Assembly (NCBI RefSeq): GCF_003573695.1
Contig: NC_039361.1
Span: 94,738,279 to 94,802,278, forward strand
Length of the DNA: 64,000 bases
Origin: Papaver somniferum
Lineage: Eukaryota > Streptophyta > Magnoliopsida > Ranunculales > Papaveraceae
Direction: 5' to 3'
The notes beneath the pieces are model-generated. The model searched no databases, had not been told where the DNA came from, and saw only the letters and a program-made list of their open reading frames with translations. Position numbers and translations under genes: made by a program. Below, in pieces: positions 21,660-32,900 of this stretch; the stretch's first letter is position 1, and each line of letters begins with the position of its first letter.

Positions 21660-23663
21660 TGATGAGTGCCAAATATTGTATATTTTATCCCTTTTTGTTG
21701 GCATTTAACTCATCTTTTATGCATTAATTCTACATTTTATCCCATATTCTGTATTTTCATTGTTTTCAAGAATAAATATTTTTATTAATTAATTTTGCAT
21801 TTTTAGGTAATAAATAAAGTTCGGATGAGTCGCGGAGCGAAAAGAGCAGAAAAGTAGTGAAAAGCCGGGAGAAATTACGCAAGGAAGCCGCGAAGAATGG
21901 TGCGCACAACCTCATTTTCTACACACAAAAGCGCCTCCGTTCTCAGCCATCAGATCAGTTCTCAGAAGCATCCGATGGTCGCTCCTTCATAGAGCATCAA
22001 AATCTGAAGTCTCTGCCGCACCACAGCGCTGAAATTCCAAGCCTTCAGATTAGATGGTAGTTGAATCCAACGGTCGCTCCCTTGCTGTTCATCAACGTTT
22101 GATATCTCCGCCTTACACTACAACACCTAACCCCATCTAGAGCCGTTAACTTCGTTGTATAAAAAATCCAGCGGTCGCTACAAGCTTCACTTCATCTCAC
22201 CGTCATTGATCTTTCATCTCCCTATCCCACGGCTCAGCGTCGCAGATCATCAAACTCGATACACTCGCCTCACACCCTAGCGACCGAGCACCTACACCTC
22301 AAACAAACGCACCCTTCCCTTTCTCCATCGAACCATCTCCTCCATCAACCCCCTCTGCAGAACCACCATACTCTGTACCACCACCATGTCCGTCTCCATC
22401 ACCACCACCTCACCCCAAATCACTCCACTATTTTCTCCCCAAATCACTCTACCTATACCCATCATCACTATCACGTTTTACATCAACTAATCTCCTCAAT
22501 TTCTCATCTCTGCCGACTGAAACCCTAGGTGAGAAATTGAAGATATAAGTTGATGTTAGAGCAGCAATTGGAGCGGGAGATGACTCAGGAAGAGAAATAG
22601 AAGGATGGGTCGACGAGATGGAGCGAGAATTTCATCAACAGTAGGTAATTGGCAAAACCTAATTTTACTGACTTTGGGGAAAATTGGGGGAAAACCTAAT
22701 TTTGTGTAATGGGTATAAATTGGTGTTGGGGGAAGCATTAGAAAGACACTATTTACCTCTCTGGACTAGCCAGTAGAGAATTGCTAAAATTTTATGAACT
22801 TCAAATTTCAGTGTTTTTCTCAGTTAACAGTTGCAAGTTGCTTATGTGTTGAGTTATCTGATATGTTCTAGTTATGTATGAATTATCTATGTTAGTGTAT
22901 TGTTGCCACTTCATGGTTAGCATGAGCTAATCATCCAGGCCAAGGCTCAGTGAAGCCTTGTGCACTGTCAAGTGTGAATGAGCTAGGATAGTTACTTCCT
23001 GTTGCTGTTTGATTGTGAATTGAGAGAGGCCAATGCTCATAGAGCCTGTGATTGGCTGTACTGTCAAAAGACAGCCAATGCTAGGGGTAGACTAGTGAGC
23101 AAGTTGGTGTTCTTTCATTTCTAGTTGTATGCTTAGGATTGAACATAACCTAGACCATGTCACTTGATTAGGACACAAGGTGGATCATAAGCTTGGCTTA
23201 CACCACTTCTCTTTCAGTCAATCTTAATTTCAGTCACTTTTTCAAGTCCTGTGTGTTTGCATTTCAGCTATATTTTCTTGCTTTTTATGTTCCTGCATCT
23301 TGTAGCTACTGTGCACTGAAGTCAGTGCACAATCCTGCCTCTTGCCCTTGGCTGCCAAGCCTTGGTTGTTTGTTGCTTTTCTTAACTGCTTCTTTATTGC
23401 TTTACCCTGCACTTTTGGTTCTTTGCTTACTTTCCAGCCTTGGTTATTGTCTGTTTTTCTTTACTTACCTTGCATTCTTGTTTGTATGCCTGAAACCTTG
23501 GTTGCCTTTAGCTCACTGCCATAGTGCATTGCCACTCTTGTTAGCCTAGGAAAACTTCTCATATGCTCCTCTCCCTGTGGACAAACCCTTACTCACCCTT
23601 TTATTACAAATATTGACCTTGTATACTTGCAAGTGTTTTGTGTGCATCTTAGAATCCACACCA
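21660..23663 (+). repeat. 3' LTR of Athila-like element
   Basis: 2,004 bp, TGATGAG...CACACCA, TATA at 22714. It is followed directly by TSD tggac. See the 5' LTR for comparison. Confidence 0.9.
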
Positions 23664-25290
23664 TGGACCCGGGAAAGCGTATAAAATTGAGCGAAATGAA
23701 ACGGGGGCCTACAGTAATACCGCAAGTGCACGGTCGTCAGTTGTAGCTCGTGCAAGTACGGGTCGATCCACAGAGACTGGGTGTGTTTTGTAGTTTCTAG
23801 CTATTTTGGGTTCTAAATTTGCTATTGGGCTATGAATAATCAATGGGCTTTTGAGTGCTAATGGGTTATGAATACCCTTGGAATGAGTTGGGCTTTCAGT
23901 GGTTTTGATGGACTGAACTTGGGTTCAGTTGGTTTCTGATGTGAATTGAACTGGGCTTGAAAATGAACTTGGGCTTTGGTCTCTGAATTAGGCTTTTGCC
24001 TTAAACCTGAATTGGACTGGGCCTTTAATTGAGTTCAGGCTTTGATTGAATCAGGCTTTTACTTTAAAAGTGACCTGGGCCTTTGTAATGACTGAGAACT
24101 GGGCTTGGTAACCTAATGATGAGCTGGGCCTTGAGCCTTTAGCTTGAGCTAGGCTTTGAACCTGGGCTTTTAGCCTTTGGTTCTAAGAATAACTAAACCT
24201 TTTGAGTTAACTGTGGGCTGAACTGGATTGAGCTGTGAGCCAAGCTCAGTTGCAGCAGCAGCAGTGGCTGTAGCACATGGCAAGAGAAGTGGAGTGGCAG
24301 CAACAGCTGCAGAAACTCAGATGCAGGAGGCAGCAGCAAGGGAGAACTGGCAGCACCAGGTAGCAGTCCTAGGAGCACCAGCTGATAGCAGCAGTGCAAA
24401 GGGCAAGTGTACAGCAGCAGCTCAACAATGCAAGTAGTAGCAGCAGCAGAACAAGGAGTAGTTGAAGTAGCAGGAGCAAAGACAATGCAATAAAATGTAA
24501 AAAAGCAAAGACAATGAAATAAAGAAGACTAACAAAATAGCAAAGAAAACAAAACAAAGAACATCAATGACAGTGGAGGAAAACAAAAGTAACAAGGAAA
24601 CAATGGAGGAAATGGAACAAACCAAGGCTGTTTTAGCCAAGGGCAGTGGAGATGGTGAAGGTGAAATGGTGAAGGTGAGCCTAGGCATACTACTAGAGTG
24701 GGAAGGGAACTAGTTTGCTCACAGTCACTAGTGAGCACTAGTTTCTCCCCACTGCTCAATCAATCCAATGCTTCACAGGCTTTAGCATAACATTCACACA
24801 AAACAGTAAACAAGAGTGATGAAAGAACACTAGGATGTTGAATCCACCGTTAACCTAAGGGATATTCTACTCACAGCTAAAATAGTTACCAAAGTACTAA
24901 TTGTCTGATTAAAGTACAACTAGTCTAAGGGCTTAACAACATTGGACATGAGCTGCACATGATGAAGACTATCTTATTGATTCATGGTTTCATCTAGTCC
25001 TAGCATTTGAGGTTTAGAACATACATAACAAGAACATTACAGAACATGATACAAACATTACAGAAACATAACATAACAGGAATATGGGAGTGACAGCAAA
25101 GAACAAACATAACACAACAGTGGAGTTCATAACAGGAACAACACATAACAACATCACAGTGACATAAAATGGAGAAAATCAAAACATTAAAATGGATAAA
25201 CAGTGAACAGCAAAATGAACATTTAACAGAACTAAGTTCTGGACGCCGGCTATTCCAGGCATAAAACCTCACACACAAACCCACAGTTCC

Positions 25291-25300
25291 CTTTTATACC
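25291..25300 (-). promoter_or_regulatory. TATA box of inverted solo LTR
   Basis: On the minus strand tataaaag, about 1.28 kb into the LTR, matches the minus orientation set by the LTR start at 26572. Confidence 0.45.
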
Positions 25301-26656
25301 CAATACCCAATTTAGGGTTTATAGAAAAATACCCAAATTCAAACAGTGAAATTAGGTATATGATTTACCTAATTTTTGACAGTACAAATTGAACCCATAA
25401 CTAATTCATTGCTTCTCCTAACAGAAATTAGGGTTTTCTATAAAAATCCCAAAAATTGAGAAATTAGGGTTTCGTAAAATCTTACTTTGATGGCGCAATT
25501 TCTTCAATCAATCGCTGACCCATCCTTCCTCTGACTTCACTGCTCCTTCCCATGCCTTTTCTAGCTTCGATTGATAACGTGCAATCATTCTCATCAATTC
25601 CACACGTCACTGAAATCGTGTGATGTTGATGAAGTTGATTGAAAGTTACCATGTGCGGTAGGTGGTGGTGATGATAAAGAAGGTGGTGTGGTTGTGGCAG
25701 AGTTGGTGGTGGCGGACATGGTGGTACGGTGGAGCGGCAGTGGAGTTGGTGGTGGTACGGGTAGAAGGAAGAGAAGAGGGGAGTGAAAATGATTAGGGTT
25801 AGGTCTATTTTGGGGTTATATATGCTAGGGTTATTTCGGTGTGAGTCGGTACAGAAAAGTTTGATGTATCGCAATCTGAAGCCTTAGGATATGGAGATGG
25901 TAGGTGGATCGGACGGTGATATGGAACAGAGTTTGTAGCAACCGTTGGATGTAAAATACAACGAAGTCAACGGTGCAAGATTAGGTTAGGTGTTGTAGTT
26001 TAAGCGGGAGTATCGATATTTGATGCACAGGCATAGGAGCGACCGTAGGATTCAAAGGCAATCTAATCTGAAGGCTTGGAATTTAAGCACTATGGTGTTT
26101 GACAAGAACCTCGGATTTTGATGCACTTTACTGAAGCGACCATTGGATTCAGCTGAGATCCAATCTGACGGCTACAGGCGGAGGCGGGAATGGATTTGGG
26201 TTTTAGGCTTTGGGTTTAGAATTTGGGTTTGAGAAATGAGTTTTGGGCTTGGACAATCTAGAGCCCACTTCTTCTTTAAGATCAATTCTTCTTCTTCAAG
26301 CCCATTTCTACCCTTTTGGTCTTCCGCACATCATTCTTCACGGCTTCCTTGCGTAATTCCTCCCGGCTTTTCACTACTTTTCTGCTCTTTTCCGCTCCGC
26401 AATTCATCCAAACTTTATTTATTACCTAAAAATGCAAATTAAGTAAGAAAAATATTTATTCTTGAAAACAATGAAAATACAGAATATGGGATAAAATGTA
26501 GAATTAATGCGCAAAAGATGAGTTAAATGCCAACAAAAAGGGATAAATATATACAATATTTGGCACTCATCAAGGTACCTTATGTATGTCGATCAAAGAC
26601 AATCAAGATCATAATGTAATTAGCTGAAACCAAAATAAATATAAGTACGATAATAT

Positions 26657-28630
26657 CTAAAACAATAATAACTGAAATACCTTTTTTCTTAAATCAGCAT
26701 GTTCATGTCGAGAAAGATCTCTAAGTGTAGAATTGTCCATTTTTTCCTTTTTCTTCTCAGCAACGGTTTTCCTTCCTTTGACTCGAACAGGATCTAGTGG
26801 TTCTTGAAAATTATTTTTGTCGGGTTGTGTAATTTCGGTCAAGAAGATTGTCACCATTTCATTAATTCGACTCTTTTCTGTCTCAGTAGAACTCTCCCAC
26901 TTGTTTCTTAGAATCTCTAACTGCGGAAAATAATCAAATATAGCATCCGAGCGAGAAACGTGTGGAACCAAATTAAGCTGCCTCCATTGCGGATCGATAG
27001 AAGAAAGTGGGATGGGTTTACTCTAATTCCGATATTCAGATATCATGTGCGCACAAGGTAGGCCATACGTCTTGTGTAAAATGCATCCACACAAGTTCTC
27101 ATCAATGCTTCTTAACTTTTGCAGTCTTTTTATTTCAGAGACGATGAAGTTTAATGCATATTGTGAGACATGGTTCTGTAGCCCCTTGAAATCATCTAAT
27201 CTGTGCTCATGCTTGATGAAAGTCAGAGTTTGTTGAAATTTCGCTTTTATAGTCACAAGCTGAGATCCATGTATCTTGTGCATTTGTTGCCAGCACTCAA
27301 CAAAACCACCTTGACTACTTCCCAAGAAGCGCTTTAAGACACTATGTGCACCTTCCACTCGATTATAAGTTCAGATGCCAAAATGTTTCACTTCATTAGT
27401 CCATGCATATGCAAAAAATTCCTTATTGACAAGTACACTTTCATGAATATATTTAATAACTTCTGGATACCGTTCTTCATATTTACGTACGAAGGATGTC
27501 AACCCCATGTTGAATAAATATATTGTTTGCATCCTAACAACACGCCCCCAATCATTCCTCTAAATCCTTTAAAGGATCCTCTTGTTCTGCTTCAGCTTCT
27601 TGATTAATTTTGTGCTTGTCTTTATTATGAATTGTGCCTTCTCCACTTTTTTTCTCTTTCTCCTTGAGTTCTTTCACCATTTTTTCTTTTCTAGTTGATT
27701 CGCGGAAATGAGAATATACATTCTTTTGAATATGCCACGTACATAACAATCTGCGTGCATCTGGGAAAACATTACCTATACCGTTAATCAAGGATTGTTC
27801 ACTGTCGGTGACAATTACATAAGGTAAGTTTGTTGGAGAGTAAAGTGATCTCAGATGTTGCAACGCCCATTTATAGTTACTTGTTAACTCAGCGCTCATA
27901 ATGCGAAAGCGATGGAGAATGTCGTACCCGTAGATGTCATACCTGCCGCATGAAACAAAGGCATTTTCCATCTGTTTGTCTTGTACGTACAATCAATAAT
28001 CACGACAGAAGGAAAACACTGAGCACATAACGTAGATTGTGGATGTGCCCAAAAGATATCAGTTACCTCACTTGTATCTAAATCTTTCCTATTCCATGTT
28101 ACATAATGGGCATCATCCAAATACTTATGAAGTAGTTGTATCCTCGTCCTTCTTGCACTTTCAGATATCCGATGCTTTTGCATGCAGTTGTCAATGGTTT
28201 TAACAATTGACTGATTCTTTCTGAATTTATCCTTTAAAGCAATAAGAATCTGTCTAGGTGGAAAACCATGTTCGTGGAGCTTAATAACAAAATTTTCTTC
28301 TTCCTATGATAATCTACCTGCGAACGAATGCCCCAAAAGTGTATCTGCCGGAGGATGAGTATGATGTCCAACTTTGACAACCAAATTCCATTTTGAAGGA
28401 GCTATGCAAGTCGACCGCAACTTAAAGGGACATCCACATTTTTTTGTGCCAGTCCCTTTCCTACATTTTGAAGGACTAACTGGGTAGTCACGTTTCCTAT
28501 ATTTTCCACCTCTTTCACATCCAATAATAATGGCGGAACCCTTGCAACCTTGATTCTCATTCTTATTCACAACCTTTGTAACCACAACAACTACATTGTT
28601 TAGACTACCGACCTCGCGAGACCATCCCAT
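26657..28630 (-). pseudogene. MULE transposase (MuDR-like, SWIM type), degraded
   Basis: From ATG at 28630 the frame shows a FAR1/WRKY-GCM1-like zinc domain ('CRKGTGTKKCGCPFKLRST', 'VGHHTHPPADTLLGHSFAGR'). After a TAG near 28304 it continues in frame through 'MQKHRISESARRTRIQLLHK' to the first catalytic D ('VVIIDCTYKTN'). A frameshift lies near 27900. The second D is in 'VIVTDSEQSLINGIGNVFPD' with 'LLCTWHIQKN', and the E is in 'VEGAHSVLKRFLG' at about 27350. A SWIM finger 'CGCILHKTYGLPCAH' follows, then a C-terminal part ending at a likely intron donor near 26680. All three DDE residues are visible, but at least two stops and two frameshifts break the gene. It excises and inserts MULEs at 9-11-bp target duplications. 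Confidence 0.85.
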
Positions 28631-28949
28631 AACGTTTTCTTTTGAGTCAAATGTCTACACTCAAAAAACAAACCATATATCAAATCCATCATTACAAAAT
28701 CACACAAGACGGTACACCATTTTCAGAACATAACATACACTACTTTGTCAGTGATAAGTATTCGGTAGAATTAAATCCATCATCGTGGATTGGTTGTGGC
28801 TGCTCTGCATCATCAAGAACCAACTCATCCTCTTTTTTTCATCAGAAGTAAATGCATCAGCTGTTTCAACTTGTGGATGAGCAATGGACAACTGCAGCAA
28901 AGTGAGAAAAAGGTGTCAGAGACATAGTCGTTCAGCAATGGCGGAACAA

Positions 28950-29070
28950 TGTCACTCATGGTCGCCCATATTTTGACGACTGAGATGCCTACTGGTCGTT
29001 CGTAACTGGACGATAAAACTGATAACTAACAGTCTGTAACTGGACGACTAGTTCGTCTGAAATAAAAAAA
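28950..29070. repeat. GTCGT/ACGAC motif cluster, right subterminal
   Basis: Contains tggtcg, gacgactgag, actggtcgttcgtaactgga, cgataaa and actggacgactagttcgtct: at least six copies in 120 bp, matching the cluster at 11250-11600. Confidence 0.6.
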
Positions 29071-29507
29071 AAAAACAGTTACTGATTAAACATAATAATT
29101 ACTAACCTCTAAACCTTGTTCACAAAATGGGTTTCCAGTAGAATTAACATAATATTTTTGGATATTTGATTGAAGTAGGGTTGAGATATTTTTCCCTTAG
29201 ATTTTCAATCATCAAATCTTCCATAATAATAATGGTTTATCTTATCGCTCATTAATTCATCAATTTTTTAGGCGATTTAAAGCGATTTAAATGACAATAG
29301 ATAAAGAAATAAGTATACTACAATAATAATAATTAATATAAATCAGAGCTAGGGTTTCCGACTTCTTTTGGTTTTGTTTAATGAAAAAAAGAAGAAGGAA
29401 GAAGACGACAAATAAAAGTGATAATAATCATAGTCATAGTCAACTTGACTTTTATGGGTGGTACATAGATAAAACTAGAAATAAAAAGTAGATTGATTTT
29501 AGAAATT

Positions 29508-29556
29508 GTGGAGGGGACGGGAAATAGGAAAAATGGGGATAGAAAATAGCGAAACC
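29508..29556. repeat. MULE right terminal inverted repeat
   Basis: Complement of the left repeat at 11049-11096. It is followed at once by cgtgcggtaacggc, half of the Helitron-type hairpin, and then by the repeated flank segment. Confidence 0.65.
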
Positions 29557-29572
29557 CGTGCGGTAACGGCAT

Positions 29573-29935
29573 CATATGTTAATCAAGTCTTCAGAATAAC
29601 AATCCTGAAAAATGATTATATTTGAATGTTTTATCTTATATTTATGTAATTTTCTATCTTTATATATTTTTGCATCATATGTTAATCAAGTCTTCAGAAA
29701 AACAATCCTGAAGAATGATTATATTTGAACGTTTTATCTTATACTAGGGCTTAACCCCTACCGTAACGGCACATACATATATTCTGTTTGATGATGTTGT
29801 TTTCTCAAAATATTTTTTCCGGTGGATTTGTTTTAATTTCACATTGACACACCCTTGAAAAAAAACGAAATTAGATTGCCACCCAGTTTAATTCTGACAA
29901 AGTTTACCTAGCAAATATACTCCCAACTGGTAAAT
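29573..29935. repeat. right copy of MULE-flanking duplication
   Basis: Direct repeat of 10692-11048 at roughly 90% identity by eye. Past 'cccaactggtaa' it continues into unrelated DNA (atagggcaaaac), where the left copy meets the MULE end. It probably shows the uninterrupted sequence. Confidence 0.85.
29744..29776 (-). mobile_element. decayed Helitron-type 3' terminus
   Basis: Same position in the repeat as 10864-10894, with CTAG kept (29744-29747), but the hairpin is damaged (cccctaccgtaacggcacat). A degenerate copy. Confidence 0.5.
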
Positions 29936-29944
29936 AGGGCAAAA

Positions 29945-32900
29945 CTAAATGTCTAAACCACAATTGACTTAAACAATTGATTCAAGTATTTAACCCTCGT
30001 TCATTTCTACATGTCATTTTGTTAGTTATATGCACAATGAGCAAATGATATTTAGAATGTAATTGGTAGAAATGATGCAGCTTGCTAGAAACACGCCTAC
30101 CAAAAATAGTTCAAAAATATAACCAATAAGTATCTGGTCAGCGATGGCTATTAAATGTCTTGCTATGGCTAAACCAAAAAGTTGGCACGCAGCTGGTGAG
30201 TATCGTTTCAAAAATATAATTATCCTTTATTAATTATTGACCAAAATGCTTCAGAAAAAAAAAATTATTGACCAAAAATTTAACATCATTTTAGGAGGAC
30301 AACCGAAACATATTTTTGATAGGAGTCACGTAAATTAGAAAATCGTCTGCATAACATTTGTCTAATTAAGAATCTGAATCTGTAAAAGTGAAGAAAAAAC
30401 TTTCACTATTAACTCTTGTTAACGACACCAGGCATGAGCTTTGGTATGTCCCCAGTCATAAGCCCGGTCATAGGCATCTCTAAGGGGCTAAGCTCCTATT
30501 GGAAAACAAATACATCAATCTGGACTTCACTCTCTTTATAAGCCTAACGTAATGGCCAGAATTTTTGCAAAGAAGTTTGAGCATGTATTCCAGATGTTGT
30601 ATAGCTCAAATTAGTTAGAAGTTTTACAGCCAAACCTAGGTCCAGCATTATCTGGAGTGTATCAAACTGCAGAAATCCACAACTTTATAAGAGAGGATTT
30701 GAAACAAAACTTTTACATTATACTTTGTGCCCAAGCATCAAGTTTGAAACTCCCAAAATAAATCACCTCTGACATGTATTCCTCAATGTGCACCTCTATA
30801 GGTAAGCCGAAACTATTGAAGTTGATAGCGTAACTAACCTTGAAAATGGGATTGGAAGGTTAGAGTTGTCAGAGGTAAGTTAACGAAATGATGTTAACAC
30901 AAAGAAACAGAGGAAAATAAAACATACTTTATCACTAATTTTTTTTTATTAGCTTTTACACACCTACTCACTGTCCTTTCTCGAGAAGCAGTACACTCCC
31001 TCCCCAGATTCCTAACACTATTCCTCTGTAAAATATTTTACTCTTACATGTGAAGCAATTGTGGGTAAGATATAAGTAGGTAGTAATTAACGATACATTT
31101 GCAGGATTGAAGAGCCCGTCTATAGATATCATATTGAACACTTTTGACTTTCGCTAGACCTTCCAAACATCTGAATGTAAATGAATTTCTGTTATCGATC
31201 AGCCAAGCAAAACCCAAACTATTGTTAAGTTGTTGGCCCCATCACTCTATTTGAGGAAGAAGAGCTAACACGGTGTTTTGGGTTTTTAGTTCTCTGACTC
31301 TTGATTGTTGTGTTATACTGTAATAACTGTTATGTAATTTATAAACCCAAATTTTGAGAAAAGAACTTGATCATCACCTGCCGTGTAGGATTTGCTAGCA
31401 ACACCTTTTTTTTCCGATACCTGCAACTCAAACATCGGAATTTTCCATATAAAGAAGACTTGAAACTAATTAGCAAATAGAAATGGATCAAAAAAATAAG
31501 GACTACCTACGGGTGCAATAAATAAGTGAAATTGAACTGAAACCTCCAAGCACTGTCTGTATCATTCTAAGATGTTGACATCACTGTCGTAGTTAATGAT
31601 CAACAAATCTAAGTATTGAACTGTCAACTTTCCCTCCACCAAAACTATCTTCTTCCCCCAAACCCTTGCATTTTGCTCGAATTGATACAGATATGGCATC
31701 TTTTTAGACAACTGGTACCCTATGGCAAGAGATCTTTATGTTTTCATTGACCAAATCCTGCTGCTGGCTTAAATGAAGTGACAAAAACATGCGTCTGGTG
31801 ATGATACTACATCTGCATGTATTTGGTTCTACCTGAAAATCCCAAACACAAATACTACTTAAAAGACAAACACTTGAGTTACTCTAAAGATTTTATGCGC
31901 TCAAAATCAGCAGAGAGCTAGAATCCTGTGTGTTTTGTTTTTTTTCAGAAATAACAGACTAATAGCAGACACACTCAAAGTATACTCCCACAGTTCGCTT
32001 TATTAGCAGAAATTGAAGAAGAATCCACAATTCTCAGCATCATCTACAGAAAATATAAGACGTATTTGGGGGTAAAATCCAAATAATAGCTAGAGATTAT
32101 GCATTATGATGATTGCAAACTCTTTTAGATGCCAATCAAGCAATTGTACAGCTAGTTTGGACTCCTCTTCAATACAGTTCAAATTTTGTACATGCCCTTG
32201 GCTTTAGTAACAGACTTGGAACCCTCATTAACACCCTACGGCATGAAGACAAAACAAATTCTTTTGGCTTAAAGATTAAAACATCATCATGCTTTCATTG
32301 ACATTGTGCAATATTTATAGAGATCAGTGAAAGACTGATTAAACTTTGATATGTACTGCTAAAAGAATAGAGTGCGACTACCTTCACATGAAACCTGTGC
32401 AGTTTAAAAACCTTAAGAAATAACTCATAATCTGGTAAACAGTAAAGCGCCATTACCTGCACGTCGAGAGAAAGAAAGATAATCAATAGTATACAAATAC
32501 AGTGAACGCACACTAAGTTACCACATCAAAGGGAGGAAAAACCATAAAACACATATTTTCATGGAAGAAGCTATAAAAAAAATAGATAAATAAATTCTAA
32601 GAAAGGCAAAATAGCAAAATTATAAAAGGATCACTATATAAAAAAAATCAGAATATCTAGGTCATGGTATGTCAAGAGACTAACTTACTTACCAATCACT
32701 GAAGCGTTCAACCCCAGCTCTTTTACAGGTTAAAGTGAAAATCTGTTCCAAAATTCTCTCCTTCTGCCATCTCCTTGATTAGCAGAAATGATGGTGCTGT
32801 TAATTCACTGCTTTTGAGTTCGTAACGATGAAGTAATGCTGCAAAAGTTCAGAATTTCTATTCGGGCTGAATACTGCGCAAATCGTGTAGTTGGGCAGAT

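Larger units (their letters stand above)
13093..23663 (+). mobile_element. Athila-like Ty3/Gypsy retrotransposon, defective
   Basis: Two direct LTRs (13093-15118 and 21660-23663) are bounded by perfect TSDs tggac (13088-13092 and 23664-23668). In order come a PBS, a low-complexity leader, gag, protease, a fused RT fragment and integrase, an internal polypurine motif, poly(A) tracts and a 3' polypurine tract. The PBS (tttggcgccgctgccgggga type), the 'DLGASVNLLPYSVYEQLG' protease and the gag style fit the Athila lineage. Most of RT and all of RNase H are deleted, and frames are broken in gag and before RT. It can have moved only with help from another copy. Confidence 0.85.
13085..26572 (-). 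mobile_element. inverted Gypsy solo LTR, split by a nested element
   Basis: In plus coordinates it starts TGGTGG at 13085 and ends CTCATCA at 26572, flanked by perfect 5-bp duplications aggta (13080-13084 and 26573-26577). Almost all of it lies at 23669-26572, because the Athila-like element 13093-23663 (with one TSD copy) sits 8 bp inside its end. Read on the minus strand it begins tgatgagtgccaaatattg, the same start as the LTRs of the nested element, so both are one family in opposite orientation. Without the insert it is about 2.9 kb. No second LTR or internal region is present: a solo LTR within the MULE gene, probably in an intron. Confidence 0.85.
11049..29556 (-). mobile_element. MULE encoding transposase plus OTU protease, interrupted
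   Basis: Imperfect terminal inverted repeats of about 45 bp lie at 11049-11096 and 29508-29556. They share 'ctatccccatttttcctat' and begin ggttt/gggttt. Between them the minus strand carries a MULE transposase (28630-26657) and an OTU-domain region (13033-11975). Removing the nested LTR elements (13085-26572 plus one TSD copy) leaves an element of about 5 kb. A clean 9-bp TSD is not visible: the left flank is aactggtaa, and on the right cggtaacgg follows the TIR. Both coding parts carry stops, so this copy is no longer autonomous. Confidence 0.7.

Noticed and set aside
25000..25874. Cys-rich and His/Pro-rich minus-strand frames
   Set aside because: They fall in the inverted solo LTR around its promoter; no motif and no relatives recognised.
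23669..26572. A second complete retrotransposon in inverted orientation
   Set aside because: Only one LTR is present and its ends carry matching aggta duplications, so it is a solo LTR.
32113..32301. Plus-strand frame of 62 codons
   Set aside because: Isolated, no motif, AT-rich surroundings without splice partners.
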